Below, one piece after another: positions 27,425-40,167 of a stretch of 64,000 nt of DNA. Under the pieces are notes generated by a model that did no database searches, was not told the origin of the DNA, and saw nothing but the letters and a program-made list of their open reading frames with translations. Source of the DNA: Chiridota heheva (taxonomy: Eukaryota; Echinodermata; Holothuroidea; Apodida; Chiridotidae); NCBI GenBank assembly GCA_020152595.1, contig JAIGNY010001798.1, positions 112,501 through 176,500 on the forward strand. The letters are read 5' to 3'. Each line of letters starts with the position of its first letter. The first letter of the stretch is position 1. Made by a program: the position numbers and the translations under genes.

Positions 27425-27702
27425 CATGAAAATTTGCCACGCTTTGCCACACTTCTTGTCACAGGTTGGAACTTGTTTTACCACACTTTTTCATGTCTTG
27501 TTAAAACACTTATTTTCACACATTTACATGCATGTCAGCCACACGTGAACACATGTGTGATTACCTGTTAGACACGCAGGGGATTAGTTCCAATTTCATG
27601 CATTGACATGTGTGTCACTTTTGTTTGCCACACGTGAAGTCTTTTGTCTGCCACATGTGTTCCTGCAGGAACACAGACAAGGTTTGACACACTCTTTTTT
27701 TC
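27425..27702. repeat. Short inverted-word region, right-hand counterpart of 10375-10640
   Basis: It contains 'ttccaatttcatgcattgac' (compare 'ttccaatttcatgcattaac' at about 10395), 'cacacgtg', 'cacatgtgt' and 'ttcctgcaggaa'. It ends 'gacacactctttttttcc' directly against the 40-bp array. Confidence 0.6.
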
Positions 27703-29235
27703 CTAAATTAGAATCCTAGCTTAGATATATGAGCAGTGTTCCTAAATTAGGAATCCTAGCTTAGATATGTGAGCAGTGTTCCTAATTTAGGATTTCTAGC
27801 TTAGATATATAAGCAATGTTCCTAAATTAGGAATCCTAGCTTAGATATGTGAGCATTGTTCCTAAATTAGGAATTCTAGCTCAGATATGTGAGCATTGTT
27901 CCTAAAGTAGGAATCCTAGCTTAGATATGTGAGCAGTGTTCCTAAATTAGGAATTCTAGCTTAGATTGATGAGCAATGTTTTTATATTAGGAATTCTAGC
28001 TTAGATATGTGCGCAATGTTCCTAAATTAGGAATCCTAGCTTAGATATGTGAGCATTGTTCCTAAATTAGGAATCCTAGCTTAGATATATGAGCAATGTT
28101 CCTAAATTAGGAATCCTAGCTTAGATATGTGAGCAGTGTTCCTAATTTAGGATTTCTAGCTTAGATATATAAGCAATGTTCCTAAATTAGAATCCTAGCT
28201 GAGATATGTGAGCAATGTTCCTAAATTAGGAATCCTAGCTTAGATATGTGAGCAGTATTCTTAAATTAGGAATCCTAGCTTAGATATATGAGCAATGTTC
28301 CTAAATTAGGAATCCTAGCTTAGATATGTGAGCAGTGTTCCTAATTTAGGATTTCTAGCTTAGATATATAAGCAATGTTCCTAAATTAGGAATCCTAGCT
28401 TAGATATGTGAGCAATATTCCTAAATTAGGAATCCTAGCTTAGATATGTGAGCAGTATTCTTAAATTAAGAATCCTAGCTTAGATATATGAGGAATATTC
28501 CTAAGTGAGGAATCCTAGCTTAGATATGTGAGCATTGTTCCTAAATTAGGAATTGTAGGTTAGATATGTGAGCAATGTTCCTAAATTAGGAATCCTAGCT
28601 TAGATATATTAGCAATGTTCCTAAATTAGGAATCCTAGCCTAGATTTGTGAGCATTGTTCCTAAATTAGGAACCCTAGCTTAGATATATGAGCAATGTTC
28701 CTAAATTAGGAATCCTAGCTAGGATATGTGAGGTGTTCCTAAATTAGGAATTCTAGCCTAGATATGTGAGCAGTATTCTTAAATTAGGAATCCTAGCTTA
28801 GATATGTGAGCAGTATTCTTAAATTAGGAATCCTAGCTTAGATATATGAGCAATGTTCCTAAATTAGGAATCCTAGCTTAGATATGTGAGCATTGTTCCT
28901 AAATTAGGAATTGTAGGTTAGATATGTGAGCAATGTTCCTAAATTAGGAATCCTAGTTTAGATATGTGAGCAATGTTCCTAAATTAGGAATTCTAGCCTA
29001 GATATGTGAGCATTGTTCCTAAATTAGGAATCCTAGCTTAGATATATGAGCAATGTTCCTAAATTAGGAATCCCAGCTTAGAAATATGAGCAGTGTTCCT
29101 AAATTAGGAATCCTAGCTTAGATATGTGAGCAGTGTTCCTAAATTAGGAATCCCAGCTTAGACATATGAACAATGTTTCTTTAGAATCCTAATTAGATAT
29201 ATGAGCAATGTTCCTTACGAATCTTAACTTAGATA
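27703..29235. repeat. 40-bp minisatellite, right array
   Basis: Same unit and orientation as the array at 8.0-10.4 kb, about 38 copies, more diverged toward its right end (from about 29160 units lose bases). The first unit is truncated and starts at 'ttcctaaattagaatcctagc'. Confidence 0.95.
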
Positions 29236-29551
29236 TGGAGATATATTGTTATATTTTTCTTCGTGATATTTGATATCTGATAGACTCATAATGGGACAGC
29301 TGTAAACATAGATTGATACAAGCAAAAAATAGATCAATAGTTAGTCAAACAATTTTTTAATCTAGCTAGAACCAACAAATAAAACATTATTGAAGTGGGA
29401 AGAAATTGTTTGGTATGATAGGGTTACAGCAAACAAACAGTTTTGAAGAATGTTTTTTTTCTCTCTCAAATCTTGTTTTTTTAGAATCACTATTTTTCAA
29501 GAAGTTTTGTTCTTTTTCTGATGTGTTTTTTTCTCTTCATTTTTTGCCTAG

Positions 29552-29582
29552 GCTGACATTCCAGTTGATCAGGATGGTACAG
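29552..29582 (+). CDS. Tentative 31-bp exon, possible 5' coding exon of the SPFH gene
   Basis: An excellent pyrimidine-rich acceptor ('ttctcttcattttttgcctag') precedes 31 bp followed by CAG|GTGTGG. Read from phase 0 it gives ADIPVDQDGT and leaves one base. That matches the phase-1 entry of the next proposed exons; the other frames either stop or leave the wrong phase. No initiator Met is present, so an earlier exon would be needed. Support is limited to splice signals and phase. Confidence 0.3.
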
Positions 29583-29689
29583 GTGTGGAGCTTGTAGCAA
29601 TGAGACATCTTGATGGTACTTATGTTAATACTTCTTTCACTTGTGATGAACACCAGTTGTATTTTAGTTTGTTGATGCAAATGATTATA

Positions 29690-31550
29690 CTATTGTTAAC
29701 TCTGCCAACCAAGTTGGACGGATGGAGGTGGTTATGTTTTCGCCTCTGTAAATTTGTTTGTTTGTCTGTTTGTTTGTTTGCCGTCAAGATATTTCAAGAA
29801 CTGATGACTGGATTTAGATCAAATTTGGTGTGTGGTTTTGTTACTGCTTGAGGAAGAAGAAGTGATAACAATTTCAGACATATTGGAATAGGGGAAGGGT
29901 AAAAATGGAGGGGTTGGGGACATTTTAAGGTGAGTTTGTCCATCATCAAGATATCTCCAGAACTGATAATTGGATTTTGATTCAATTTGGTGTGTGGTTT
30001 TGTTACTGTTTCATGAAGAAGTGATTAAAATTTGAGACGAATTGGAATGGGAAGGACAGAAAACGAGGGGTGGGGATGTATTAGGATGAGATTTGTCAAG
30101 ATTAAGTTGTCAAGACTTAAGTTGAAAGTTTCCAATGGAATGTGCTGAACAATGACAATGTGCTCTGAATGAAAATCCAAAAAAAAAATCAATTTTCTGG
30201 ACTCAAAGAGACTTACATCAAAGTGTTCTCTGGAATCAATGAAAATGATACAATTGGTTTCTGCCATGAATCAGGGTTCTAGCTACGGTGGGTGGCGCTG
30301 GGTGGGCCCCCCCAGGACTCACAATACCCGCCCAGCACTCGGCTCTAAGATTCACTCTTCCGCCCGGCACTCAAAAGTTCAATTCGGTTAAATAATTAAG
30401 CGTTTAAACAGATCTCTTTTTAGTGTCGTTTTATTTAGGTCATCCGCTGATTTACACACATAACATAACATGCATTACACACATTAAATTCCGATCAAAA
30501 CAACTGAACTATATAGGAAATTTAATGCAATTCAACGTACATGCTATCATAAAATCAATTTTCATAAAATCACCCATACACGAAGCTCTTTGCATAAACA
30601 TACGTAACATGCACACAGTTCAGGTTTATGTTTTAATCCTTGTGAACCACTGCTGGCAGCTTGCCAAGTCCAAACAAACTTTAACAAAGTAAATATTACA
30701 CCCCAATTAAGAGCCCAAAGCATGCTTTTAGACCAGTCCAAATGTAAGTAACCAATCACATTTGTTATAAACCCCATATACACTAAACATTATAATGGAC
30801 TGATCGATATTCTTTTGATTTGTGGGGGATTTAATATTGATAAAAGTTGTTGCATAGTTCATAGGGACATGTGTTTTCGTCGAACAATACTGGGACGAAA
30901 ATAAAAGCGGTAAAAAGTTTGGGCAAGATGAATAACAATGGAATTAAGAGAAGAGTTTCCGGCATATGTTTGTACTTTTTTTTTTTTTGGTGGGGGTAGA
31001 GGGGGTGGGGGAGGGGTGGAGGGGGAACTTTGACAGTTGAATATCTATTGTATTTTCTAGTCTCATTGTACATACAAATATTTTGTAAATCCTAGCATTC
31101 CGAAAAAAAGAAGGAAAAAAACAAACAACTTTTTCGTTTACAATTTGTCAATAAAAGTGGACTAAATTTGAACAGTTCTTTATAGGAGGGGGGTCTAGGA
31201 GGAGATCACCCTAGATTGTCACTAAAGCCCGGGACTCATACTTGCCTAGCTAGAACCCTGCCATGAATGAAAAATGACGGAATGTGAATCCTGGCTGAAT
31301 AGAGCTCAAACAATGATGCTTCACTTGAATAAAACTAAAAACAATGGTATGGCCTTGAAAGAAATCTAGTCAGAAGATAATCTTCAAGTGTTTAGATTGC
31401 AAATGTTCATTACAGATCAAACTTGGGATGAATCTTGGTGGGCCTAGGATTTCTGAGGTAGATTATATTGGGTATGGGGATCAAATGAACTCTAAAATTA
31501 TTGTAGGCATGTTGGAATTGCGACGGGGCGGAGGTATGTACTCTAGAGAG
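29690..31550 (+). mobile_element. Dispersed repeat 'family G', copy interrupted by a hAT insertion
   Basis: It begins 'ctctgccaaccaagttggacgg' and contains two tandem internal segments ('tcaagatatctccagaactgat...ttggtgtgtggttttgttactg'). It ends 'ggcggaggtatgtactctagagagtgctag'. The stretch 30272-31260 is foreign (see next entry). Removing it restores alignment with the copy at 38040-38940. Confidence 0.8.
30272..31260. mobile_element. Non-autonomous hAT-type element with 8-bp target duplication
   Basis: A 989-bp insertion has terminal inverted repeats: left cagggttctagcta, right tagctagaaccctg. It is flanked by direct 8-bp repeats ccatgaat (30264-30271 and 31261-31268). The CAGGG terminus and 8-bp duplication are typical of the hAT superfamily. 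No transposase is visible; the 73-89-codon open frames inside show no transposase motif. It holds a G-rich tract near 30988-31026. Confidence 0.9.
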
Positions 31551-34500
31551 TGCTAGTTGTATATGTACAGGGCGGAGGTATGCTCCCTAGAGAGTGCTAG
31601 TTGTATATGTACAGGGTGGAGGTATGCCCTCTAGAGAGTGCTAGTTGTATATGTACAGGGTGGAGGTATGCGCTCTAGAGAGTGCCAGTTGTATATGTAC
31701 GGGGTGGAGGTATGCCCCTTAGAGAGTGCAAGTTGTATATGTACTGGGCAGAGGTATGCTCTCTAGAGTGCTAGTGATATATGTACAGGGCGGAGGTATG
31801 CTCTGTAGAGAGTGCTAGTTGTTTATGTACAGGGCGGAGGTATGCTCTCTAGAGTGCTAGTTGTAAATGTACAGGGCAGAGGTATGCTCTCTAGAGAGTG
31901 CTAGTTGTATATGTACAGGGTGGAGGTATGCTCTCTAGAGAGTGCTAGTTGTATATGTACAGGGCGGAGGTATGCACTCTAGAGAGTGCTAGTTGTAAAT
32001 GTACTGGGCAGAGGTATGCTCTCTAGAGAGTGTTAGTTGTATATGTACAGGGCGGAGGTATGCTCTCTAGAGAGTGCTAGTTGTATAGGTACAGGGCGTA
32101 GGTATGCTCTTTAGAGAGTGCTAGTTGTATATGTACTGGGCAGAGGTATGCTCTCTAGAGTGCTAGTGATATATGTACAGGGCGGAGGTATGCCCTCTAG
32201 AGAGTGCTAGTTGTATATGTACTGGGCGGAGGTATGCCCTCTAGAGAGTGCTAGTTGTATATGTACTGGGCAGAGGTATGCTCTCTAGAGTGCTAGTGAT
32301 AAATGTACAGGGCGGAGGTATGCCCTCTAGAGAGTGCTAGTTGTATATGTACTGGGCAGAGGTATGCTCTCTAGAGTGCTAGTGATATATGTACAGGGCG
32401 GAGGTATGCCCTCTAGAGAGTGCTAGTTGTATATGTACTGGGCGGAGGTATGCCCTCTAGAGAGTGCTAGTTGTAAATGTACAGGGCAGAGGTATGCTCT
32501 CTAGAGAGTGCTAGTTGTATATGTACAGGGCAGAGGTATGCCCTCTAGAGAGTGCTAGTTGTATATGTACTGGGCAGAGGTATGCTCTCTAGAGTGCTAG
32601 TTGTAAATGTACAGGGCAGAGGTATGCTCTCTAGAGAGTGTTAGTTGTATATGTACAGGGCGGAGGTATGCTCTGTAGAGAGTGCTAGTTGTATATGTAC
32701 AGGGCGGAGGTATGCTCTCTAGAGTGCTAGTTGTAAATGTACAGGGCAGAGGTATGCTCTCTAGAGAGTGCTAGTTGTATATGTCCAGGGCGGAGGTATG
32801 CTCTCTAGAGAGTGCTAGTTGTATATGTACTGGGCAGAGGTATGCTCTCTAGAGTGCTAGTTGTATATGTACAGGGTGGAGGTATGCCCTCTAGAGAGTG
32901 CTAGTTGTATATGTACTGGGCAGAAGTATGCTCTCTAGAGTGCTAGTTGTATATGTACAGGGCGGAGGTATGCTCTCTAGAGAGTGCTAGTTGTATATGT
33001 ACAGGGCGGAGGTATGCTCTCTAGAGTGCTAGTTGTAAATGTACAGGGCAGAGGTATGCTCTCTAGAGAGTGTTAGTTGTATATGTACAGGGCGGAGGTA
33101 TGCTCTGTAGAGAGTGCTAGTTGTATATGTACAGGGCGGAGGTATGCTCTCTAGAGTGCTAGTTGTAAATGTACAGGGCAGAGGTATGCTCTCTAGAGAG
33201 TGCTAGTTGTATATGTACAGGGTGGAGGTATGCTCTCTAGAGAGTGCTAGTTGTATATGTACAGGGCGGAGGTATGCACTCTAGAGAGTGCTAGTTGTAA
33301 ATGTACTGGGCAGAGGTATGCTCTCTAGAGAGTGTTAGTTGTATATGTACAGGGCGGAGGTATGCTCTCTAGAGTGCTAGTGATATATGTACAGGGCGGA
33401 GGTATGCTCTCTAGAGAGTGCTAGTTGTATAGGTACAGGGCGTAGGTATGCTCTTTAGAGAGTGCTAGTTGTATATGTACTGGGCAGAGGTATGCTCTCT
33501 AGAGTGCTAGTGATATATGTACAGGGCGGAGGTATGCCCTCTAGAGAGTGCTAGTTGTATATGTACTGGGCGGAGGTATGCCCTCTAGAGAGTGCTAGTT
33601 GTATATGTACTGGGCAGAGGTATGCTCTCTAGAGTGCTAGTGATATATGTACAGGGCGGAGGTATGCCCTCTAGAGAGTGCTAGTTGTATATGTACTGGG
33701 CAGAGGTATGCTCTCTAGAGTGCTAGTGATATATGTACAGGGCGGAGGTATGCCCTCTAGAGAGTGCTAGTTGTATATGTACTGGGCGGAGGTATGCCCT
33801 CTAGAGAGTGCTAGTTGTAAATGTACAGGGCAGAGGTATGCTCTCTAGAGAGTGCTAGTTGTATATGTACAGGGCAGAGGTATGCCCTCTAGAGAGTGCT
33901 AGTTGTATATGTACTGGGCAGAGGTATGCTCTCTAGAGTGTTAATTGTATATGTACAGGGTGGAGGTATGCGCTCTAGAGAGTGCTAGTTGTATATGTAC
34001 GGGGTGGAGGTATGCCCTCTAGAGAGTGCTAGTTGTATATGTACAGGGCGGAGGTATGCTCTCTAGAGTGCTAGTTGTAAATGTACAGGGCAGAGGTTTG
34101 CTCTCTAGAGAGTGCTAGTTGTATATGTACAGGGCGGAGGTATGCTCTCTAGAGAGTGCTAGTTGTATATGTACAGGGCCGAGGTATGCTCTCTAGAGAG
34201 TGCTAGTTGTATATGTACAGGGCGTAGGTATGCTCTCTAGAGAGTGCTAGTTGTAAATGTACAGGGCAGAGGTATGCTCTCTAGAGAGTGCTAGTTGTAT
34301 ATGTACAGGGCGGAGGTATGCTCTCTAGAGAGTGCTAGTTGTAAATGTACAGAGCAGAGGTATGCTCTCTAGAGAGTGTTAGTTGTATATGTACAGGGCG
34401 GAGGTATGCTCTGTAGAGAGTGCTAGTTGTATATGTACAGGGCGGAGGTATGCTCTGTAGAGAGTGCTAGTTGTATATGTACTGGGCAGAGGTATGCTCT

Positions 34501-35925
34501 CTAGAGTGCTAGTTGTAAATGTACAGGGCAGAGGTATGCTCTCTAGAGAGTGTTAGTTGTATATGTACAGGGCGGAGGTATGCTCTGTAGAGAGTGCTAG
34601 TTGTATATGTACAGGGCGGAGGTATGCTCTCTAGAGTGCTAGTTGTAAATGTACAGGGCAGAGGTATGCTCTCTAGAGAGTGCTAGTTGTATATGTCCAG
34701 GGCGGAGGTATGCTCTCTAGAGAGTGCTAGTTGTATATGTACTGGGCAGAGGTATGCTCTCTAGAGTGCTAGTTGTATATGTACAGGGTGGAGGTATGCC
34801 CTCTAGAGAGTGCTAGTTGTATATGTACTGGGCAGAGGTATGCTCTCTAGAGTGCTAGTTGTATATGTACAGGGCGGAGGTATGCTCTCTAGAGAGTGCT
34901 AGTTGTATATGTACAGGGCGGAGGTATGCTCTCTAGAGTGCTAGTTGTAAATGTACAGGGCAGAGGTATGCTCTCTAGAGAGTGTTAGTTGTATATGTAC
35001 AGGGCGGAGGTATGCTCTGTAGAGAGTGCTAGTTGTATATGTACAGGGCGGAGGTATGCTCTCTAGAGTGCTAGTTGTAAATGTACAGGGCAGAGGTATG
35101 CTCTCTAGAGAGTGCTAGTTGTATATGTACAGGGTGGAGGTATGCTCTCTAGAGAGTGCTAGTTGTAAATGTACAGGGCGGAGGTATGCTCTCTAGAGTG
35201 CTAGTTGTAAATGTACAGAGCGGAGGTTTGCTCTCTAGAGAGTGCTAGTTGTATAGGTACATGGCGTAGGTATGCTCTTTAGAGAGTGCTAGTTGTATAT
35301 GTACAGGGCCGAGGTATGCACTCTAGAGAGTGCTAGTTGTATATGTACGGGGTGGAGGTATGCCCTCTAGAGAGTGCAAGTTGTATATGTACAGGGCAGA
35401 GGTATGCTCTCTAGAGTGCTAGTGGTATATGTACAGGGCGTAGGTATGCTCTCTAGAGAGTGCTAGTGGTATATGTACAGGGCATAAGTATGCGCTCTAG
35501 AGAGTACTAGTTGTATATGTACAGGGCGTAGGTATGCTCTCTAGAGAGTGCTAGTTGTATATGTACAGGGTGGAGGTATGCGCTCTAGAGAGTGCTAGTT
35601 GTATATGTACAGGGCGGGGGTATGCGCTCTAGAGAGTGCTATTTGTATATGTACGGGGCGGGGGTATGCGCTCTAGAGAGTGCTAGTTGTATATGTATGT
35701 GGCGGGGGTATGCGTTCTAGAGAGTGCTAGTTGTATATATACGGGGCGAGGGTATGTGCTCTAGAGAGTACTAGTTGTATATGCACTGGGCAGGGGTATG
35801 CGCTCTAGAGAGTACTAGTTGTATATGTACAGGGCGGGGGGATGCGCTCTAGAGAGTGCTAGTTGTATATGTACTGGGCGGGGGTATGCGCTCTAGAGAG
35901 TGCTAGTTGTATATGTGCTGCTTCT
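31507..35925. repeat. 44/40-bp minisatellite, about 100 copies
   Basis: The unit is agggcggaggtatgctctct then agagagtgctagttgtatatgtac (44 bp). A common 40-bp variant lacks one 'agag'. The core ctctctagagag is a perfect palindrome. Rare variants mark higher-order copies: 'atgtccaggg' near 32781 and 34691 (~1.91 kb apart), and 'ataggtacagggcgtagg' near 32084 and 33430 (~1.35 kb apart). The array directly continues the end of the dispersed repeat at 29.7-31.5 kb. Confidence 0.96.
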
Positions 35926-36814
35926 GTTTCATATGTTCTTTTGCTTATTGTGTTTTAGTTCATGTGTCCTTTGTCCAGTGATATGATAAATTGTTGTGTG
36001 TTTTGATAGAGTATTTAGTTGTAAGATAATAGAGGGGGCAAGGGCTTTAGGGTGTGAGAGGAGTAGATGGAGGGGAAGGCTGATTGTTGGATGGTCAAAG
36101 TTATAACATGAGAGAATTTCAGCACAGCTTGTGCGATTTTGCTGGCTAGGACACTTCAGTGCATGAACGTTCAGCTACCAAATTACGCTGGATTTTAATA
36201 GGAAAATACAGTCTTATGTAAAACATTTTATGAGACCTGAAATTCAAAAATCTGTAAATGGCCACATTTTCACTGAATTTTAAAGAGCTTTTGTTGGGCA
36301 TGTTTTCTGTTGTTTAAATCTTGCAGAATATGATGAAATCGACGTATTATCAGATTAGCAAGACTTAAACAAAAACTGCTTAAACGTAATCCATTAGATG
36401 AATGTTTAAAGTAAACTGAGTGAAGTTTTTTTTATTCATGCCTATGGTCACTTGTATTAGTGTGTTGTTGTTCAGAGTGAAATTACTAGTATTTTGATAT
36501 TTGTTAAAACTGGTTTAATTGGATTGTCAGTGAATTTTGTTTTGAATAGGGAGAGAGCTGAAATGCAGTTCCTATATGAATAACAACAAAGTAATATACG
36601 TCTCTTGATTAGAAGTGTTAAATACTAATCTCTTGATTAGAAGTGTTAAATACTAAGCTTGGTGGTCGGTTACACAGGTGGGAGGAGGGAGCAATATTTC
36701 TTAGGTTTATTCAAAGGCATGGGATTTGGTTGGAAATTTTAAGCAAAATGTTTTTGCCGGCTCTCAAGTTGTTTCCCAGTTCTTGTAAAGTTTTAATTCT
36801 TTTATCATGCACAG
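35926..36814. other. Intronic stretch, nothing recognised except a 28-bp duplication
   Basis: Unique-looking AT-rich sequence. At about 36600-36656 the words 'tctcttgattagaagtgtta' plus 'aatactaa' occur twice in tandem. Confidence 0.55.
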
Positions 36815-36844
36815 TATCTGGATCACATGTGTCTCTGAACGGTG
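36815..36844 (+). CDS. Tentative 30-bp exon of the SPFH gene
   Basis: The acceptor 'ttttatcatgcacag' and a consensus donor G|GTAAGT enclose 30 bp. Entered in phase 1 it reads (V)SGSHVSLNG and leaves in phase 1. That is the same phase in and out as the firm exons at 42561 and 43778, so it can be included or skipped without shifting the frame. It is too short for homology, so it rests on splice signals and phase only. Confidence 0.4.
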
Positions 36845-37076
36845 GTAAGTCACATTTGTTGTGACATGATGTGCAGTACAACTTTTGAATGCATGAATAT
36901 ATTTTTCAGTGCTTGTACTTGCATATGCTGAATGGTTGCAGCTGTGGCATCATATTTGCATCATTTGTGCATGCATTTATGTGTGGCATGACACATATCC
37001 TATGATGTTGCATGTTGGTGTTTGATGCCCCCATCATGTCTGGGGACTTTCAGGTGCCTTGCATTGTACCAGTTTG

Positions 37077-37790
37077 AGCATCCCTAGTATTATCTGCCAG
37101 CATCCCTAGTATTATCTGCCAGCATCCCTAGTATTATCTACCAGCATCCCTAGTATTATCTGCCAGCATCCCTAGTATTATCTGCCAGCATCTCTAGTAT
37201 TATCTGCCAGCATCCCTAGTATTATCTGCCAGCATCTCTAGTATTATCTGCCAGCATCCCTAGTATTATCTGCCAGCATCTCTAGTATTATCTGCCAGCA
37301 TCCCTAGTATTATCTGCCAGCATCTCTAGTATTATCTGCCAGCATCTCTAGTATTATCTGCCAGCATCCCTAGTATTATCTGCCAGCATCCCTAGTATTA
37401 TCTGCCAGCATCCCTAGTATTATCTACCAGCATCCCTAGTATTATCTGCCAGCATCTCTAGTATTATCTGCCAGCATCCCTAGTATTATCTACCAGCATC
37501 CCTAGTATTATCTGCCAGCATCCCTAGTATTATCTGCCAGCATCCCTAGTATTATCTGCCAGCATCTCTAGTATTATCTGCCAGCATCCCTAGTATTATC
37601 TGCCAGCATCTCTAGTATTATCTGCCAGCATCCCTAGTATTATCTGCCAGCATCTCTAGTATTATCTGCCAGCATCCCTAGTATTATCTGCCAGCATCTC
37701 TAGTATTATCTGCCAGCATCCCTAGTATTATTATTTGCCAGCATCCCTAGTATTATCTGCCAGCATCCCTAGTATTATGTGCCAGCACCA
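37077..37790. repeat. 22-bp minisatellite, about 32 copies
   Basis: The unit is agcatccctagtattatctgcc, with alternating 'atccc' and 'atctc' variants and a few 'ctacc' units. One unit near 37730 has an extra 'att'. The array lies in an intron of the SPFH gene. Confidence 0.96.
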
Positions 37791-38039
37791 TAATTAATTT
37801 TGCCAAAAGGTCAAAACTCACAGGTTTCAGAGGGTCAATAAACCAATATGCCTGAAGCAGATCTATTTTTTAAGTAGTATTTCTATCTGCTCATATCTGC
37901 ACTTAAAATCATCTCTGTCTCCACACTGAAATTAGAACAAAACATATTTTGAGGTGTACAACAAAGACTGTATTATAACTGTATTATAAGATTTTTAATT
38001 TTTGTTAAGGCCCTTATTAGAGTTTTATATATTTTCATG

Positions 38040-38940
38040 CTCATTACCTCTGCCAGCAAAGTTGGACGGAGGTTATGTTTTCACCTCTGTTTTTGTGTTT
38101 GTTTGTCTGTTTGTGAACAAAATATCTCAAAATGGTGGGGTGAGGACATTTTAAGGTGAGTTTGTCTTTTGTCTGTCCTCAAGATATCTCAAGAACTGAT
38201 GACTTGATGTGGATTAAACTTTGTGTGTGGTTTTGTTAATACTTAAGGGAAAAGTGATTAAAATTTGGGACATTTTGGAACAGGGGAAGGGTGCAAATGG
38301 AGGGCTGGGGACATTTTAAGGTGAGTTTGTCTGTCATTAGAATATCTCAAGAACTGATGGTTGGATTAAATTAAATATGATGTGTGATTATATTATTGCT
38401 AACAAAACAAGTGATTTAAATTTGGGAAGTATCAAAACAAGGGAAGGGCAGAAATCGAGGGGTGGGGATGTTTAGGGTAAGGTCTATCAAGAGGTAGTTG
38501 AAACTTTTCAATGGAATGTGGTGAGCATTGAATTCATACCATGAAAAGAAATCAACAATTAATTTTCTGGGCTCAAAGGTACTTAAATCAAGTGGTCTCT
38601 GGAATAAAAAAAATGAAACAATTGGATACTGTTATAAATGAAAAATAATGGAATGTGAATCTTGCATCAAAGGAACTCGAACAATGAATGCTTTACCTGA
38701 ATAAACTGAAAACAATGGTATGGCCCTAAAAAAAATCCAGTTGGAAGATAATCTTCAAGTGTTCAAAATTAAATGATCATTACAGGTCAAAACTTGGGGA
38801 TGAATCTTGGTGGGCCTAGGATTTCTGAGGAAAATTATATTAAGTATGGGGATCAAATGAACTCTACAACTATTCTAGGCATGTTGAAATTGCAACAGTG
38901 GCAGAGGTATGCACTCTAAAGAGTGCTAATATTCTAGTTT
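38040..38940 (+). mobile_element. Dispersed repeat 'family G', uninterrupted copy
   Basis: It begins 'acctctgccagcaaagttgg' and ends 'gcagaggtatgcactctaaagagtgctaat'. At about 38630-38650 it reads 'ctgttataaatgaaaaataatgg', the empty-site counterpart of the position where the hAT element sits at 30.27 kb. It is non-coding and abuts the 3' end of the LINE fragment. Confidence 0.8.
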
Positions 38941-38947
38941 TAAACTG

Positions 38948-39708
38948 TCAAAGGTAAGGGGTTGAATTTTGTGTAATAGACTCACAGAATTGACAACACT
39001 GCCCATTTGAGCTTGTATTGTCAGTGAAACTTATGATTTGCATAACATTTCCCCTCTTTGGGGAAATAAGACCCTCATTTAGAAGACTTACCGCACCTAG
39101 GCTCTTTAGGCCTCCTGGCCCATAAGGCTGTAGTGCACTCTCTTTACTGGACTCCCTGTTATTTGCAACTTGTCTGGCTTCTGTCCACGAGCTACATCCC
39201 ATAACTTTCCTCTCCTTTTCGCCTGTTCTTCTCCAGATTGTTCTAGGACGACCAACTTTACTTCTCCCCTCTGGTTTCCACGTCATAGCTGTCACACAGT
39301 GCTTAATAGTGCTCATGCTCATCACATGACCAATCCACCTCCACCTTTTTCTTTTTACTTCAGTGCTGTTTTTGTAATGTTTAGTGAATCTCAGTATTTC
39401 ATCATTAGATATTACATATGGCCATCTGATCTTCAAAATTCTCCTGTAGCATTTGAACATAAATGTATCCAGCTTTTTATTATCTGCTACATTAACTCTT
39501 CATGTCTCGCAACCATACAAGAGTACAGACCTAACAAGAGAGTTAAACAGTCATATTTCTTATTTAACTTCATAAATGCTACTCTTGCTTTAGAAATTCT
39601 GTTTTGGATATTTTCCTCACCACCACCTTGTAAGCTTACTATTGCACCAAGGTATCTGAACTTGTTTACTACATTTATTTGTTGGTTATCGATATAAACT
39701 TTGCACAT
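38948..39708 (-). pseudogene. LINE ORF2 C-terminal fragments
   Basis: Two overlapping frames cover the C-terminal end. 39487-39708 carries 'VNKFRYLGAIVSLQGG', the conserved block after the RT thumb. 38948-39460 carries 'ILRFTKHYKNSTEVKRKRWR', 'WRWIGHVMSM', 'GRSKVGRPRTIWRR' and 'ESALQPYGPGG', the usual end of these proteins. They are separated by a frameshift near 39470. Confidence 0.85.
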
Positions 39709-39719
39709 TTGCTGTTAAC

Positions 39720-40167
39720 TTTCATGAACTCTGTCTTATCCTGATTAATTCTTAGCCCAGTTTGTGCAGCACACTGATTGAGCCCGGTCACTTTGGTTTG
39801 CATGTCTTGATATGTAGATGAAAGTAGAGCGATATCATCAGCAAAATCTTAAGTCCTCAAGGGTTGACATGATCTACTTCCATTCTTGTTATAATCAGTC
39901 ATTTTCCTCATTACCCAGTCTACCACCATCAGAAAAAGGAACCCTGACATATTACATCACCTTGCTCTACAGTACATCACTTTTGATTTGAAACCATTCA
40001 GATTTCACACCATCTATAATTGCACATTCACTGTCTTGATATAACGCCTAAATCAAACATATTATCTTTTGTGGAAAACCATTGGCTGCCATTATTTTCC
40101 AGAGGCTTTCTCTGTGCACTGAGTCAAATGCCTTCTCGAAGTCAACAAAGGAGATATATATGGTTGA
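39720..40167 (-). pseudogene. LINE reverse transcriptase fragment with FADD motif
   Basis: Downstream of the stop, frames on the minus strand encode 'YISFVDFEKAFDSVHRESLW' and, at about 39825-39848, 'DFADDIALLS', the catalytic YxDD-type box of LINE reverse transcriptases (here FADD). 'GLRINQDKTEFM' follows. Several stops and shifts interrupt it. RNA-templated DNA synthesis would have been its role; the copy cannot encode it now. Confidence 0.85.
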
